In this document: in pieces, positions 8,904 through 19,154 of the stretch
How the letters are laid out: each line of letters begins with the position of its first letter
Numbering within the stretch: position 1 is the stretch's first letter
DNA from: DATFDN01 sp963756495
GTDB taxonomy: Bacteria > Pseudomonadota > Alphaproteobacteria > Acetobacterales > Acetobacteraceae
Length of the DNA: 64,000 bases
NCBI GenBank assembly: GCA_963756495.1
Contig: CAVWNS010000014.1
Coordinates: 620,001 to 684,000, forward strand
Direction: 5' to 3'
Translations under genes and position numbers: made by a program
The notes under the pieces: model-generated
Database searches by the model: none
What the model was told of the DNA's origin: nothing
The model's input: the letters and a program-made list of their open reading frames with translations, nothing else

Positions 8904-10336
8904 GTGCTGGCCGGGGCGTACCTGTCCCAACTCGGTCAGCGCGTGCCCGGCGATGTCCGACACGACGACGTAGCCGCGCTTCAGCACCGCGAGCGGCGAG
9001 ACCGCCTCCAGCTGACCGCCGGCACCCTCGGCGCGGGCGGTCCAGGCGCGCAGGCATGCGCGCAGCGGCGCGTCGGACAGGCGCGACAGGGTGCGGGCGG
9101 CCTGCCGGTGGATGGTGCCGACCGCGTGGCGCAGCCCGGAATCGAGCTTCTGGCCGCACAGCGCGGTCCCGGCGCGCCGGCGCTCGACCAGGTTCGGCAG
9201 CGCGAGCGTCAGGCGTGCCCCGACGCTCCCAAGGCCCGCGCGCGCGTGGCGCACCAGCGCGCCGAGATCGGGCAGTTTCCGCTCCACTCGCTCGAGCGCC
9301 GCGCGGCGCGCCGCGACCAAGTTCGGCAGCGCGAGCACCAGCCGCTCCGCGCGGTCGTCCAGGCGCTGCCGGGCCTGGCCGACCAGCCCCGGCAAGTCGG
9401 GCAGCCCCCGCTCCGCGCGCCCCAGCGCCAGCCGCCGCTCCGCCGTCAGCCGGTTGAGCCCGCCCAGCAGCCGGGCGCTCGTCTGCGCAAGCCCCGCGAC
9501 CAGCTCGGTGCGCGCGGGCACGGCCAGTTCTGCCGCCGCCGTGGGGGTCGGGGCACGCCGGTCGGCGGCGAAGTCGATCAGGGTCGTATCGGTCTCATGC
9601 CCCACGGCGGAGATCAGCGGAATGCGGCAGGCCGCAACCGCGCGGATCACAACCTCCTCGTTGAAGGCCATCAGGTCCTCCAGGCTGCCGCCGCCGCGCG
9701 CCACGATCAGCACGTCCGGCCGCGGCAGGCCGCCACCCGGTTCCAGCGCATCGAAGCCGGCAATCGCCGCAGCGATCCGCGTCGCCGCGCCCTCGCCCTG
9801 CACCGGCACCGGCCACAGCAGGATGCGCCGGGGGAATCGACGGGCGATGGTGGTGCGGATGTCCTGGATCACCGCCCCACGCTCCGACGTCACCACGCCG
9901 ATCACCTCGGGCAGCAGCGGCACGGGCTGCTTGCGCGTCGGGTCGAACAGCCCCTCCGCGCCGAGGCGCTGGCGCAGCATCTCGATGCGCGCGAGCAGCG
10001 CGCCGGCACCCGCGTATCCAGCCGCTCGATGATGAGCTGGTACGAGGACCGCTCGGCATAGGCCGTCACGCGGCCGGTCGCGATCACCTCCACCCCGTTC
10101 TCGGGCATCATGCCGAGGCGCGAGACGGCCGACTTCCACACCACGCCGGCGATCTTGGCGCCCTCGTCCTTGAGCGAGAGATAGATGTGCCCGGACGGAT
10201 ACCGCTTCAGTTCGGTCACCTCGCCGCGCACGCGCACGCGCCCGAAATTGCTTTCCAGCGCACGACGCACCGCCCCCGAAATCTCGGAGACCGTGTATTC
10301 CGGGACGTTGCTGGGCAGCGCGCGAAGGTCGTCCAT
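8817..10336 (-). CDS. xseA: Exodeoxyribonuclease VII large subunit (frameshifted)
   Basis: The N-terminal OB-fold part runs from the ATG at 10336 (VPEYTVSEISGAVRRALE, YPSGHIYLSLKDE). The catalytic part continues in another frame with VIGVVTSERGAVIQDI, LIVARGGGSLEDLMAF and ISAVGHETDTTLIDF. A long heptad-rich region with repeated LPDLxxLVxxAR units precedes the C-terminal end. The frame breaks near 10015-10018, where one missing base (GATACGCG instead of GATTACGCG) would restore IERLDYAGAGALLARIE. XseA with XseB degrades single-stranded DNA. It is divergent from purD, a common alphaproteobacterial arrangement. The lesion may be a sequencing error. Confidence 0.88.
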
Positions 10337-10383
10337 CGCCGCACCCTATGCTAGGGCAGGACCGCGTTGAAGCGGAGGATGCC

Positions 10384-11664
10384 ATGCGCGTTCTTGTGGT
10401 CGGTTCGGGCGGGCGCGAGCACGCGCTCTGCTGGGCGATCGCCGGCAGTCCGCTGCTGGACCGGCTCTGGTGCGCCCCGGGCAATCCCGGCATCGCCGAG
10501 ATCGCCGCCTGCGTGCCGATCGGTGTGACCGACATCGCCGCGTTGGTCGCCTTCGGGCGCGACAACGCGGTCGATCTGGTCGTGCCCGGACCCGAGGCGC
10601 CGCTGGTGGCGGGGCTGGCCGACGCGCTGGATGCGGCGGGCATCTCCTGCTGCGGGCCGAGTGCCGCGGCGGCACGGCTGGAGAGCAGCAAGGCGTTCGC
10701 CAAGGAATTGTGCGACGCCGCCGCGATCCCGACCGCGCGCTGGGAGCGGTTCGACGAGCCCGAGGCGGCGCGGGCGTTCGTCCGCCGGCGTGGCGCGCCG
10801 ATCGTCGTGAAGGCCGACGGGCTCGCCGGCGGCAAGGGCGTCGTGGTCGCCGCCACCGAGGCCGAGGCGCTGGCCGCGATCGAGGCCATGATGGAGACCG
10901 CCAGCCTTGGCGCCGCGGGCGCGGCGGTGGTGATCGAGGAGTGCCTGGACGGCGAGGAGATGTCGTTCTTCGCCCTCTGCGATGGCGCCCACGCGATCCC
11001 GCTCGGCTCGGCGCAGGACCACAAGCGGGTGGGCGACGGCGATACCGGCCCGAACACCGGCGGGATGGGCGCGGTGGCACCCTGGCCCGGCATGAGCCCG
11101 GCGCTGGCCGAGGCGGTGATGGCGGGCGTCGTCCGCCCGACCCTGGCCCAGATGGCGGCTCGGGGGACGCCGTTCCGCGGCATCCTGTTCGCCGGGCTGA
11201 TGCAGACGGCGGACGGGCTCAAGCTGATCGAGTTCAACGCTCGCTTTGGCGACCCGGAGTGCCAGGCCTTGTTGCCGCTGCTGCGCTCCGACCTGCTGCC
11301 CGCCTTGCAGGCGGCCTGCGACGGCGAGCTGGCGCATTTCGACCTGCGCTGGGAAACCGGCGCATCGGTGGCTGTCGTCCTCGCCGCGCGCGGCTACCCC
11401 GAGGCGCCCCGGCTTGGGGGCGAGATCCAGGGGCTGGACCGCGCGGCCTCGGTGCCGGGCGTGCGCGTGTTCCAGGCCGGCACGGCGCACGATCCCGCCG
11501 CGCGGCTGGTGGCGGCGGGCGGACGCGTCCTGACCGTCTGCGCAACCGCCGCCTCGGTCGCGGCGGCGCGCGAGGCGGCGTATGCCGGCGTGGATGCGAT
11601 CGACTTCGCGGACGGCTTCTGTCGGCGCGACATCGGACACCGCGCGCTCGCCGCAGATCGCTGA
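10384..11664 (+). CDS. purD: Phosphoribosylamine-glycine ligase (GAR synthetase)
   Basis: A 426-residue ATP-grasp enzyme of purine synthesis that joins glycine to phosphoribosylamine. The N-terminal MRVLVVGSGGREHAL is the phosphate-binding start of the family. ATP-grasp motifs include VVKADGLAGGKGVVV, GPNTGGMGA and LIEFNARFGDPE. The ATG at 10384 is chosen because the preceding codons are not family sequence. Length matches other PurD proteins. It is divergent from xseA with only 47 bases between the starts, so promoters must be compact. Confidence 0.95.
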   Translation: MRVLVVGSGGREHALCWAIAGSPLLDRLWCAPGNPGIAEIAACVPIGVTDIAALVAFGRDNAVDLVVPGPEAPLVAGLADALDAAGISCCGPSAAAARLESSKAFAKELCDAAAIPTARWERFDEPEAARAFVRRRGAPIVVKADGLAGGKGVVVAATEAEALAAIEAMMETASLGAAGAAVVIEECLDGEEMSFFALCDGAHAIPLGSAQDHKRVGDGDTGPNTGGMGAVAPWPGMSPALAEAVMAGVVRPTLAQMAARGTPFRGILFAGLMQTADGLKLIEFNARFGDPECQALLPLLRSDLLPALQAACDGELAHFDLRWETGASVAVVLAARGYPEAPRLGGEIQGLDRAASVPGVRVFQAGTAHDPAARLVAAGGRVLTVCATAASVAAAREAAYAGVDAIDFADGFCRRDIGHRALAADR

Positions 11665-11754
11665 CCGGGCACGGGTCGCGCGACGGACGATCGCGTTAAC
11701 CCCGGGGTAAGCCCCGCGATCGATGATGCGGCCGAGCGTGATGAGAAGGCGCGC

Positions 11755-12804
11755 ATGATCGACGTGGCGCTGATCGGGGCAGGATACTGGGGGAAAAATC
11801 TCCTTCGAAACCTGTCGCAGAATGCCGGCTTCCGGCTGACGCACGTCGTCGAGCGCAAGGCCGCGTTGCTGGCCCCGCTCCGCGCCGCCTACCCGCAGGC
11901 TGCCATCCATGCGGACCCGGCCACGGCGATCAGCGATCCCGCCGTCGGCGCGGTGATTATCGCCACGCCCGTCGCCTCGCACTACGCGCTCGCGCGCCAA
12001 GCCCTTGAACACGGCAAGCACGTCCTGGTCGAAAAGCCGATGTGCGCGACCGCCGACGAAGCCGCCGACCTGGTGATGCGCGCCGGCGCCGCCGGCGTGA
12101 CGCTGATGGTCGACCATACCTTCCTGTTTCATCCGGCAGTCGAGAAGTTGGCGAGCCTCGTGCACACGGGTGCGCTCGGCAAGATCTCGTACTACAACTC
12201 CCAGCGCGTCAATCTCGGCCTGTTCCAGCCGGACGTGAACGTGATCTGGGACCTGGCGCCCCATGACCTGTCCATCCTCGATCATCTGATCGGCGAGGAG
12301 CCGGTCGAGGTCGAGGCGAGCGGCTACTGCCACGTCAATCCCGATGTTCCGGACATCGGCTATGTCACGCTGCACTATCGCTCGCGCATCGTGGCGCATC
12401 TCAACCTGAGCTGGATGTCGCCCGTCAAGCAGCGCCGGATCGCCGTGGGCGGCAGCGCCAGGATGGCGGTATGGGATGATCTCGACCGCAACGAGCCGTT
12501 GAAGGTCTACAATTCCGGCATCGCGCTCCTGCCGCAGGTCGAGCGCGAGCTTATCATCCCGAGCTACCGCGTGGGCGATGTCACCTCGCCGCGTCTCGCC
12601 AACGTCGAGCCCCTGGCCGCCCTGGTCGAGCATTTCCGTCAGGTCGTGCTCGGGCGCGCGCGCTCGCGCACCGGTGGGGCGCACGGGTTGCGCGTGATGC
12701 GCACGATCGAGAGGGTGCAGAGCGCGCTCGACCTCAATCTGCTGCGGCTGCGCCGGCTCGGCGCGGCCTCCTGCCCTGCCCCGTTGCTCGACAGCGCGGC
12801 ATGA
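11755..12804 (+). CDS. Gfo/Idh/MocA-family oxidoreductase (nucleotide-sugar dehydrogenase, WlbA/GnnA-like)
   Basis: A 349-residue NAD(P)-dependent dehydrogenase. A Rossmann start, VALIGAGYWGKNLLRNL, is followed by the family signature HVLVEKPMC with its active-site EKP, and VNVIWDLAPHDLSILDHL in the catalytic domain. WlbA/GnnA enzymes oxidise C3 of a UDP-N-acetylhexosamine so that an aminotransferase can act. The next gene is such an aminotransferase, overlapping by 4 bases, which supports a sugar role. The true substrate is inferred. Confidence 0.85.
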   Translation: MIDVALIGAGYWGKNLLRNLSQNAGFRLTHVVERKAALLAPLRAAYPQAAIHADPATAISDPAVGAVIIATPVASHYALARQALEHGKHVLVEKPMCATADEAADLVMRAGAAGVTLMVDHTFLFHPAVEKLASLVHTGALGKISYYNSQRVNLGLFQPDVNVIWDLAPHDLSILDHLIGEEPVEVEASGYCHVNPDVPDIGYVTLHYRSRIVAHLNLSWMSPVKQRRIAVGGSARMAVWDDLDRNEPLKVYNSGIALLPQVERELIIPSYRVGDVTSPRLANVEPLAALVEHFRQVVLGRARSRTGGAHGLRVMRTIERVQSALDLNLLRLRRLGAASCPAPLLDSAA

Positions 12805-13956
12805 GCGCGGACCGGCTGGGCGTGCCGCTGATGGACCTGACGCCGCAATGGCGGCAGATCCGTGCCGGCGTGCTTCCCGAGATCGAGGCGCTGTTCGAGG
12901 CGAGCGCCTTCAGCGCGGGTCCCTGGGTCGAGCGCTTCGAGCGCGCGATCGCGGCCTATCTCGGCGTCCGCCACGCGGTCGCGGTCAATTCGGGCAGCTC
13001 GGCCCTGCATCTCGCGGTCATCGCCGCCGGCCTGCGTGCCGGCGATCAGGTGCTGGTGCCGGCGCACACCTTCATCGGCACCATCTGGGGCCTGCTGTAC
13101 GAGGGCGTGATCCCGGTGCTCTGCGACGTCGAGGAGCGGACCGGCACGATCGACCTGCGCGACGCCGAGCGCCGGGTCTCGTCGCGGGCCAGGGCGATCA
13201 TTCCCGTGCACCTGTATGGGCAGCCGGCCGACATGGACGCCGTGCGGACCTTCGCGCGGCGGCACGAGCTGGTGGTCATCGAGGATGTCGCGCAGGCGAT
13301 CGGCGCGCGGTACGGCGGGCGCTGCCTGGGATCGCTGGGCCTGCTCGGCTGCTTCAGCTTCTACCCCGGCAAGAACCTCGGCGGGGCCGGCGAGGGCGGG
13401 CTGGTGACGTGCGACGATGCAACGCTGGCCGACGCGCTGCGCGTGCTGCGCGACCACGGCCAGCGGGTGCGGTACGTCCACGAGCGGATCGGCTTCAACT
13501 ACCGCATGGACGGATTTCAGGCGCTGGTCCTGGGCCAGAAGCTCCCGCTGCTCGATGAATGGACCGAGCAGCGACGTCGGATCGCCGGGCGCTACGCGCG
13601 CGCTGGCGGGGTGTCCGCTCCGGCTGCCGCAGACGGTGCACGGCGACCACGTCTTTCACCTCTATGTGGTGCGCACGTCCCGACGCGATGCGCTCCGCGA
13701 GTTCCTGGCCGAGCAGGGCATCCAGACGGGGCTGCACTACCCGGTCCCGCTGCACCGGCAGCCCTGCCTCGCCGCTTACGTCGCGCAGCCGGCGCGCTTT
13801 CCGGTCGCGGACGGGTTCGCCGCCGAGGGCCTGTCCCTGCCGCTGTTTCCCGGCATGACCGAGGCCCAGCAGAGCCGCGTCATCGCCGCCGTGCAGGCAT
13901 TCTTCGCGCGCGAGGACGCCCGCGCGCGGACCGCCGCCGACATGCCGCCGGCATGA
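12801..13956 (+). CDS. DegT/DnrJ/EryC1/StrS sugar aminotransferase (frameshifted)
   Basis: A PLP-dependent nucleotide-sugar aminotransferase. Motifs are AVNSGSSALHLAV, PAHTFIGTIW, VIEDVAQAIGARY and the PLP-lysine motif SFYPGKNLGGAGEGG. The frame breaks in a GC-dinucleotide run at 13594-13602; thereafter HVFHLYVVRTSRRDALREF and GLHYPVPLHRQPCL continue in the next frame. Two lost bases would restore ARALAG. The start overlaps the dehydrogenase stop (ATGA), and the stop overlaps the next start. With the dehydrogenase it could form a 3-amino sugar as GnnA/GnnB do. Confidence 0.85.
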
Positions 13957-15602
13957 TGCCGGAGGAACGCTACCGCGCCTTGTGCGTGCGGCCCGGCGTC
14001 AACAGGCGGGCGCCGCCGTTCATCGTTCCGCTGGTGAACGAGTGGGTCGAGGCGCTGGGGCTGCATTGCGACGTCACCGTCGTCGAGCGGGATTTCGACT
14101 ACCGCGACCTCTGCGACCGTGTGCGCCCCGACTTCGTGGTGTTCGAGGACCTGACCCCCTGGCGACCCTACCCGTTGCGGATCGCCAATATCGGCGCGCA
14201 TGCAGCGGTGCCGCGCATCGGTTTCGGCTGGTCCGACCCGCACGACATCGACCGCGCGATGTTCTGGCGCCTGTTCGACGATTACCGGGTCGAGGCGTAT
14301 GTCAGCTACGCGTACGAGCACGCGCAGCAGATGCCGGAACTCGCGGGGTACGCCTATTCGACCAATCTGTTCGTCGATCCAGAGGTGTTCAGGGACTACG
14401 GCCTGCCCAAGATCATTCCGGTCAGCGTCTTCGGCGGATTGAGGGCGCCGCATTTCTATCCCTGGCGGGTCGAGACGGCGCTGAGCCTTCAGCATCACGT
14501 CCCGACGCTGGTCTATACCCATCCGGGGAACAGCCCCGATGCGGTCCATGCCTTCGCCGTCGTCGGCGAGGACTACGCGCGGCTGCTCAACCAGAGCCAT
14601 TTCTCGCTCGCCGACACGACACGCCTGCAATACGTCGTACGCAAGCACCTGGAGATACCGGCCGCCGGAAGCATCCTCGTCTCGCCCGACACGCCGCCGG
14701 TCGCGGATTACGGGTTCATCGACATGGAGAACTGCGTCCTCGGGTCGGGTGACGTGCTGCGCGACAAGATCGGCGCAGTGTCCCGCGACAGGCAGCAGTA
14801 TGAGCGCATCCGCAGGGCGGGCTTCGATCTCGTGCACGGCCGCTTCACTCGTGCCGCCTGGCGGACGCTGCCGGACTGGTTTGCCTGCCGGCGCGCCTGC
14901 CGCCCCGGCGAGATGGTGCAGCAGGTCGGCCAGTTCGGTTCGTTCCGCCGCGTCCCCGAGGGGTCGCCTCGCATCATTGCGTGTCCCGTGCCCGACAATG
15001 ACGTGACGGCGCTTCTGCGCAGCGCGCGATCCGAGATTCTCCGGGATGGATCGCTCGATGCGGCCGAGGCCAGTCTCCGGCAGGCGCTGTCCTGGATCGC
15101 GTACCTGGTCGAGCCGTGTGTCCTGTCCGGTGTCATCGCCCTGCTGCGCGGCGAGCCGGCCCGCGCGATCCAATGTTTCCTGCAACCCGCGATGACCCAG
15201 CAAGACCGCCACGCGCGCTTCTGCCTGGAAGGCGAGCCCAACGTCGCGTTCGACCCGGTCGAGATCGCCTGGCTCATGCACGCCGCCAGCCTCGCCGCGG
15301 ACGAGGGGCTTTTCCGCATGAGCCGCAACGCCGCCGCCCAGATGGGGCATCTGGCGCTGCGCCGCGCCCGATGGCTGCTGGACGGCGCCCCCACGCCGCT
15401 TCCATCCGGGCTGGACAGGCGGGCGCCGACGGATCGGTTCTCGGTGCACTGGCTGGGACAGGAGGATTTGCCGGAATGGTGCGGCCTGGTCCGTCGCATC
15501 CTGGCCGCCAACGATCGGAGGGTGCCAGCCGGCCTCGCGCGGGAAGGCGCGTACCGGGAGCGGCGAACGCGCGCATGCCTAATCAGGTCCACCCGACGGT
15601 GA
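13953..15602 (+). CDS. CgeB-like glycosyltransferase-family protein
   Basis: A 549-residue protein beginning at an ATG that overlaps the aminotransferase stop (ATGA). The N-terminal half reads like a GT-B fold protein. The segment YERIRRAGFDLVHGRFTRAAW is the conserved end of CgeB-like/Glyco_trans_1_2 glycosyltransferases. A further C-terminal helical region of about 200 residues (QALSWIAYLVEPCVLSGVIA) is not recognised. It probably transfers a sugar made by the flanking enzymes. The last 28 bases overlap the acyltransferase gene. Confidence 0.65.
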   Translation: MMPEERYRALCVRPGVNRRAPPFIVPLVNEWVEALGLHCDVTVVERDFDYRDLCDRVRPDFVVFEDLTPWRPYPLRIANIGAHAAVPRIGFGWSDPHDIDRAMFWRLFDDYRVEAYVSYAYEHAQQMPELAGYAYSTNLFVDPEVFRDYGLPKIIPVSVFGGLRAPHFYPWRVETALSLQHHVPTLVYTHPGNSPDAVHAFAVVGEDYARLLNQSHFSLADTTRLQYVVRKHLEIPAAGSILVSPDTPPVADYGFIDMENCVLGSGDVLRDKIGAVSRDRQQYERIRRAGFDLVHGRFTRAAWRTLPDWFACRRACRPGEMVQQVGQFGSFRRVPEGSPRIIACPVPDNDVTALLRSARSEILRDGSLDAAEASLRQALSWIAYLVEPCVLSGVIALLRGEPARAIQCFLQPAMTQQDRHARFCLEGEPNVAFDPVEIAWLMHAASLAADEGLFRMSRNAAAQMGHLALRRARWLLDGAPTPLPSGLDRRAPTDRFSVHWLGQEDLPEWCGLVRRILAANDRRVPAGLAREGAYRERRTRACLIRSTRR

Positions 15603-16258
15603 TCATCGAGGGAGACGTCCGGCTCGGCCGCGACAACGTCGTCCTGCCGTACACCATCCTGCAAGGGCCGCTGGAGATCGGCGACGGCAACCTTATTGGC
15701 CCCCATGCCGTCATCGGCAGCCCCGGGCAGGACACCCGCAACCCGCGCTACGACTGCGCAACGAAGCCGGTGAGCGTCGGCTCCCACAACATCATCCGCG
15801 AGCACGTCGCCATCCAGAAGCCGTGCTACGAGGACGTCACCGTCGTCGGCGACCACACGCACCTGATGCATGGCGCGCATATCCCGCACGATGCCTGGAT
15901 CGAGGACCATGCCGTGATCACGCCCGGCGTCGCCATCGGCGGCATCGCGCGCGTCCTCGCGGGGGCCAATCTCGGTCTCGGCTGCACCATCCACCAGCGC
16001 TGCGTGATCGGCCAGTTCTCGTTGGTGGCGATGGGAGCCGCCGTCGTCAGGAACGTCCGTCCGTTCAGCCGTTATATCCCGGGCAAGCCGTTGTCCGTGA
16101 ACACGCATGCGATGGTGAAATACGGCTTCGCGGATTATGCGGCGGAGATCGAGCACTACGTCCTGCGACGTGTTCCGCCGACCTCCATCGCGATGACCGC
16201 CATCATCGCTCATTATGAGTGGCTGCACCAGGATTCCGGCCGAGAGGAATATCGCTGA
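15575..16258 (+). CDS. LpxA-like UDP-sugar acyltransferase (left-handed beta-helix)
   Basis: A 227-residue hexapeptide-repeat protein: HPTVIIEGDVRLG, VVLPYTILQGPLEIG, LIGPHAVIGSPGQD, then the LpxA-like HLMHGAHIPHDAWIEDH with the candidate catalytic His in HIPHDA, and a C-terminal PGKPLSVN. It is shorter than housekeeping LpxA (about 260 residues), and the usual lpxD-fabZ-lpxA-lpxB neighbours are absent. Placed after a dehydrogenase/aminotransferase pair, it may acylate a 3-amino sugar nucleotide. Acyl donor and acceptor are inferred. Confidence 0.75.
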   Translation: MPNQVHPTVIIEGDVRLGRDNVVLPYTILQGPLEIGDGNLIGPHAVIGSPGQDTRNPRYDCATKPVSVGSHNIIREHVAIQKPCYEDVTVVGDHTHLMHGAHIPHDAWIEDHAVITPGVAIGGIARVLAGANLGLGCTIHQRCVIGQFSLVAMGAAVVRNVRPFSRYIPGKPLSVNTHAMVKYGFADYAAEIEHYVLRRVPPTSIAMTAIIAHYEWLHQDSGREEYR

Positions 16259-16333
16259 GCAGTCCGGGCTGCTTTCTCGCGCCGTCGCGCAGCGTGGATA
16301 CTTCCCTCGACGTTCTAATACGAACGGCCCTAA
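16259..16333. other. Short spacer before the IS composite
   Basis: No gene or clear terminator is seen between the acyltransferase stop and the IS1380-type terminal repeat at 16334. Confidence 0.6.
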
Positions 16334-16494
16334 CCCGCATATCTCACAGCGGGTAGGTGCACCGGGGCTCTAAATCGGCGAAAGTTCTTCTGCGACAAAG
16401 GCCTATCGCCGAGCAGAGGTAAGCGGGGCAAAACCCCGGGCGGGCTGCATTTTTGGGGTTCCCCCGACGCGGTCGGGTATGCTTCGCTCTGGGT

Positions 16495-17715
16495 ATGTCC
16501 GCTCCCAGCGATCTTGCGAATGGTTCGCGGGCCGAACTCGAAACTCTGGTGATCGGACTGCTTGGCGCGGTTGCCGAGCTGAAGCGTGTGGTGGCGGAGC
16601 AGCGCGAGGAGATCGCGCGATTGAAGGGCTGAAAGGCCGCCCCGACATCAAGCCGAGCGGCATGGATCACGCGACGACGCCGAAGCCGCTGCGCCACGGC
16701 AAGCGGGGGGTGGCAAGTCGGCGCCGCGGGTCAGCGTCGAGGACCGGGTGGTGCGGGCTGACGTGCCGGCGGGCGCGCGGTTCAAAGGGCACGACACCTT
16801 CGTCGTGCAGGATCTGGTGCTGCGCGCCCAGGTGACCCGCTACCGCCGCGAACGCTGGGTGACGCCGGATGGGCAGACAGTGCTGGCGCCGCTGCCGGGG
16901 GGCCTCGTCGGACACTTCGGACCAGAGCTGCGCCGCTTCGTGTTGCTGCAGCATCACCAGGGCCAAGTGACTGTCGAGCGGCTCACCGCGCAGTTGCGCG
17001 CGCTCGGTCTCAGCATCTCCAAGCGCCAGGTGATGCGGCTGTTGCTCGACCGCCAGGACGATTTCCTCGCCGAAAGCCGTGACCTGCTGCGGGCGGGGTT
17101 GCAGACGGCGTCCTGGATCACGGTAGACGACACCGGCGCGCGACACGCCGGCCGCAACGGCTTTTGCACGCAGATCGGCAACGACGGCTTCACCTGGTTC
17201 GGCACGCGGGCCTCCAAGAGCCGGCTCAACTTCCTCGATCTGCTGCGCGCCGGCCACGACGACTACGTAATCAACGAGGCGGCCCTGGCCCACAGGCGCC
17301 ACCGCTCGCTCGCCGCGCCGGTGATCAGCCGTCTGGCGGCCGAGCCGCAAACCCGCTTCGTCGACCAGGCGGCCTGGCAGGCCCATTGCGGCATCTCGGC
17401 GTCAGCGAATTGCAGGTCACACCCGACCCGGTGTGTATCGCCCCGGAAGGCGCGCTGTGGGGTGCGGTGATGGCGCACGGCTTCCTGCAGGACGCGGTGA
17501 TTGTCAGCGATGACGCAGGCCAGTTCGCGGTCGGCCGGCACGCATGGTGCTGGGTGCATGCCGAACGGCTGGTGTATAAGCTCGACGCCTTCACCGACCT
17601 GCACCGCCTCGCCCAGGAGCGCATGCGCGACCGGATCTGGTGGTTCTAGGCCGATCTCAAGGCCTACTGCGCTGCGCCGACCACACGCCGGCGCGGCGAG
17701 TTGCGCGCCCGTTTC
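16495..17715 (+). pseudogene. IS66-like transposase, frameshifted
   Basis: Fragments in three frames give a full N-to-C order: MSAPSDLANGSRAELETL with a coiled coil EIARLKGLKGRPDIKPSG, then RFKGHDTFVVQDLVLRAQ, WVTPDGQTVLAPLPGG, and the DDE-type VDDTGARHAGRNGFCTQIGN. A TAG at 17647-17649 interrupts it after IWWF. It stops at RRRGELRARF, where IS1380 sequence begins. The assignment to IS66 is by general resemblance and is tentative. Confidence 0.65.
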
Positions 17716-18652
17716 GCGCTCTGCTACGAGGACCTGATCGACCACGACGACCTGCGACATGACCCGGTGATGGCCATTCTCGCCGGCAAGCTCGCGGCGC
17801 GTCGCGCCGACTGCGCCCCGCTGGCCGGCAAGGGCACCTTGAACCGACTGGAACTGAGCCGACCCGCTATGCCCGGTGGCCGCCGATCCGGCGGCAATCG
17901 AGGCGCTGTTCATCGATCTCTTCCTCGACGCGCACGCCAGGACGCCGAAGCAGATCACGCTTGACCTCGACGCCACCGATGATCCCCTGCATGGCCACCA
18001 GGAGGGTCGGATCTTCCACGGCTATGGAGCCTGTCCTCGGGCCGGCGAAGCCGGACCCGGGGGACTGCTACTGCTCTTTGCCGCTTCGGCCTGGCGCGCA
18101 ATGGCCGCCTGGTCAGCGAGATCGCGGCGGAGATGGTGGCGGCCCGCGCCGAGGCCGAGGCGACCGGCGCGCCGCTTCCGCGATTTCACCTGGACGACGC
18201 TGGACAGTTGGCGCCCCGCGCGCCGCGTCGTGGCCAAGGCCGAGTGGACGCAGGGCGAGGCCAACCCGCGCTTCGTCGTCACCTCGCTCGCACCGGGCGA
18301 GGCTGCGGCGCGGCACCTCTATGAGGCGATCGACTGTGCACGCGGCGAGATGGAGAACCGCGTCAAGGAATGCCACCTCGACCTGTTCGCCGATCGCACC
18401 TCGGCGGCCACCATGCGTGCCAACCAGGTGCGCCTGTGGTTCGCCTCGGCCGCCTACGTGCTGCTGTGCGCGCGGCGGCGGATTGGCCTGGCGCACACCG
18501 AGTTCGCCACCGCGACCTGCATGACCCTTCGCCTGAAGCTGCTCAAGATCGGTGCGCTGGTGCGTGTCAGCGTGCGCCGTGTCCACATCGCCATGGCCTC
18601 GGCCTGCCCGACGCAGCATGCCTTCGCGCTGGCGCATGCAAGGCTGCGATGA
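17716..18652 (+). pseudogene. IS1380-family transposase, N-terminally deleted
   Basis: Conserved blocks are CYEDLIDHDDLRHDP, KGTLNRLELS, ITLDLDATDDPLHGHQEGR, AEWTQGEANPRFVVTSL and MRANQVRLWFASAAYVL. Several frameshifts and the palindromic insert at 18026-18062 inactivate it. It is a sister of the remnant at 7234-8570. Confidence 0.8.
18026..18062. repeat. 37-base palindromic insert in IS1380 transposase, copy B
   Basis: It lies at the same codon (after HGY) and has the same hairpin, CCTCGGGCCGGC-GAA-GCCGGACCCGGGGG, as the insert at 8071-8107. Confidence 0.72.
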
Positions 18653-18848
18653 CCGGCCCACGAGCCGCAAGAACCAGACACCGCACGTCCGCCGCCCCCG
18701 ACCAACGCCGCTCCGCTCGCGACGCCGACCCACTGCGTTCAGGGATCGCCAGCGCCGCCACTGCCGGCAGCAACAAATCCTCGCAGCCGCAGGTCGGCGG
18801 CAGCCTGCCCAATGACCCACTCCGCCCAGACCCGGTGAGATATGCGGG

Positions 18849-19154
18849 CTAGACGAGATCGCCGCCCCGTTCGCCGCCAGCGCGGGGCTGACGGATCGAC
18901 GGCCGGGACATTGACCCGACATAAGTGAGACGTCTCGTAGGGCGCATCGCCCATAACCAGGCGCTATCGAGGCCGAGCCGAGCCGGGCCAGCGCTTCGGG
19001 CCGCATGTTCGAGCACGCCCAGCAGCGCCGCGCGCGTCCGCGTGCTTAGGTCGAGGCAGGTTGAGCACTTGTTGCGATTGAAATGGAGGTATTTGCGGAC
19101 AGCCCCCTCGACGGCGAGGGCCGGCCGAGCGTGCGCAGCAACTCGCTGCCCGGC
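18849..19154. other. Non-coding spacer, no gene recognised
   Basis: Between the composite element and a CoA-transferase stub no frame has recognisable protein features. It may be further IS debris. Confidence 0.4.

Larger units (their letters stand above)
16334..18848. mobile_element. Nested composite: IS1380 ends and 3' half enclosing an IS66-like transposase
   Basis: The ends are 14-base inverted repeats, CCCGCATATCTCAC at 16334-16347 and its complement at 18835-18848, flanked by CTAA and CTAG. Inside lie a broken IS66-like transposase and then the C-terminal two thirds of an IS1380 transposase. The outer repeats match the end of the IS1380 remnant at 7234, so an IS1380 element took an IS66-like insertion and lost its own 5' coding part. 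Confidence 0.75.

Noticed and set aside
10351..12684. 777-codon minus-strand open frame opposite purD and the dehydrogenase
   Set aside because: Shadow of two well-supported genes.
12801..15602. A single 933-codon aminotransferase-glycosyltransferase fusion
   Set aside because: The frame re-enters only because of an indel; the true aminotransferase end lies in another frame with its own stop, and the glycosyltransferase has an overlapping ATG.
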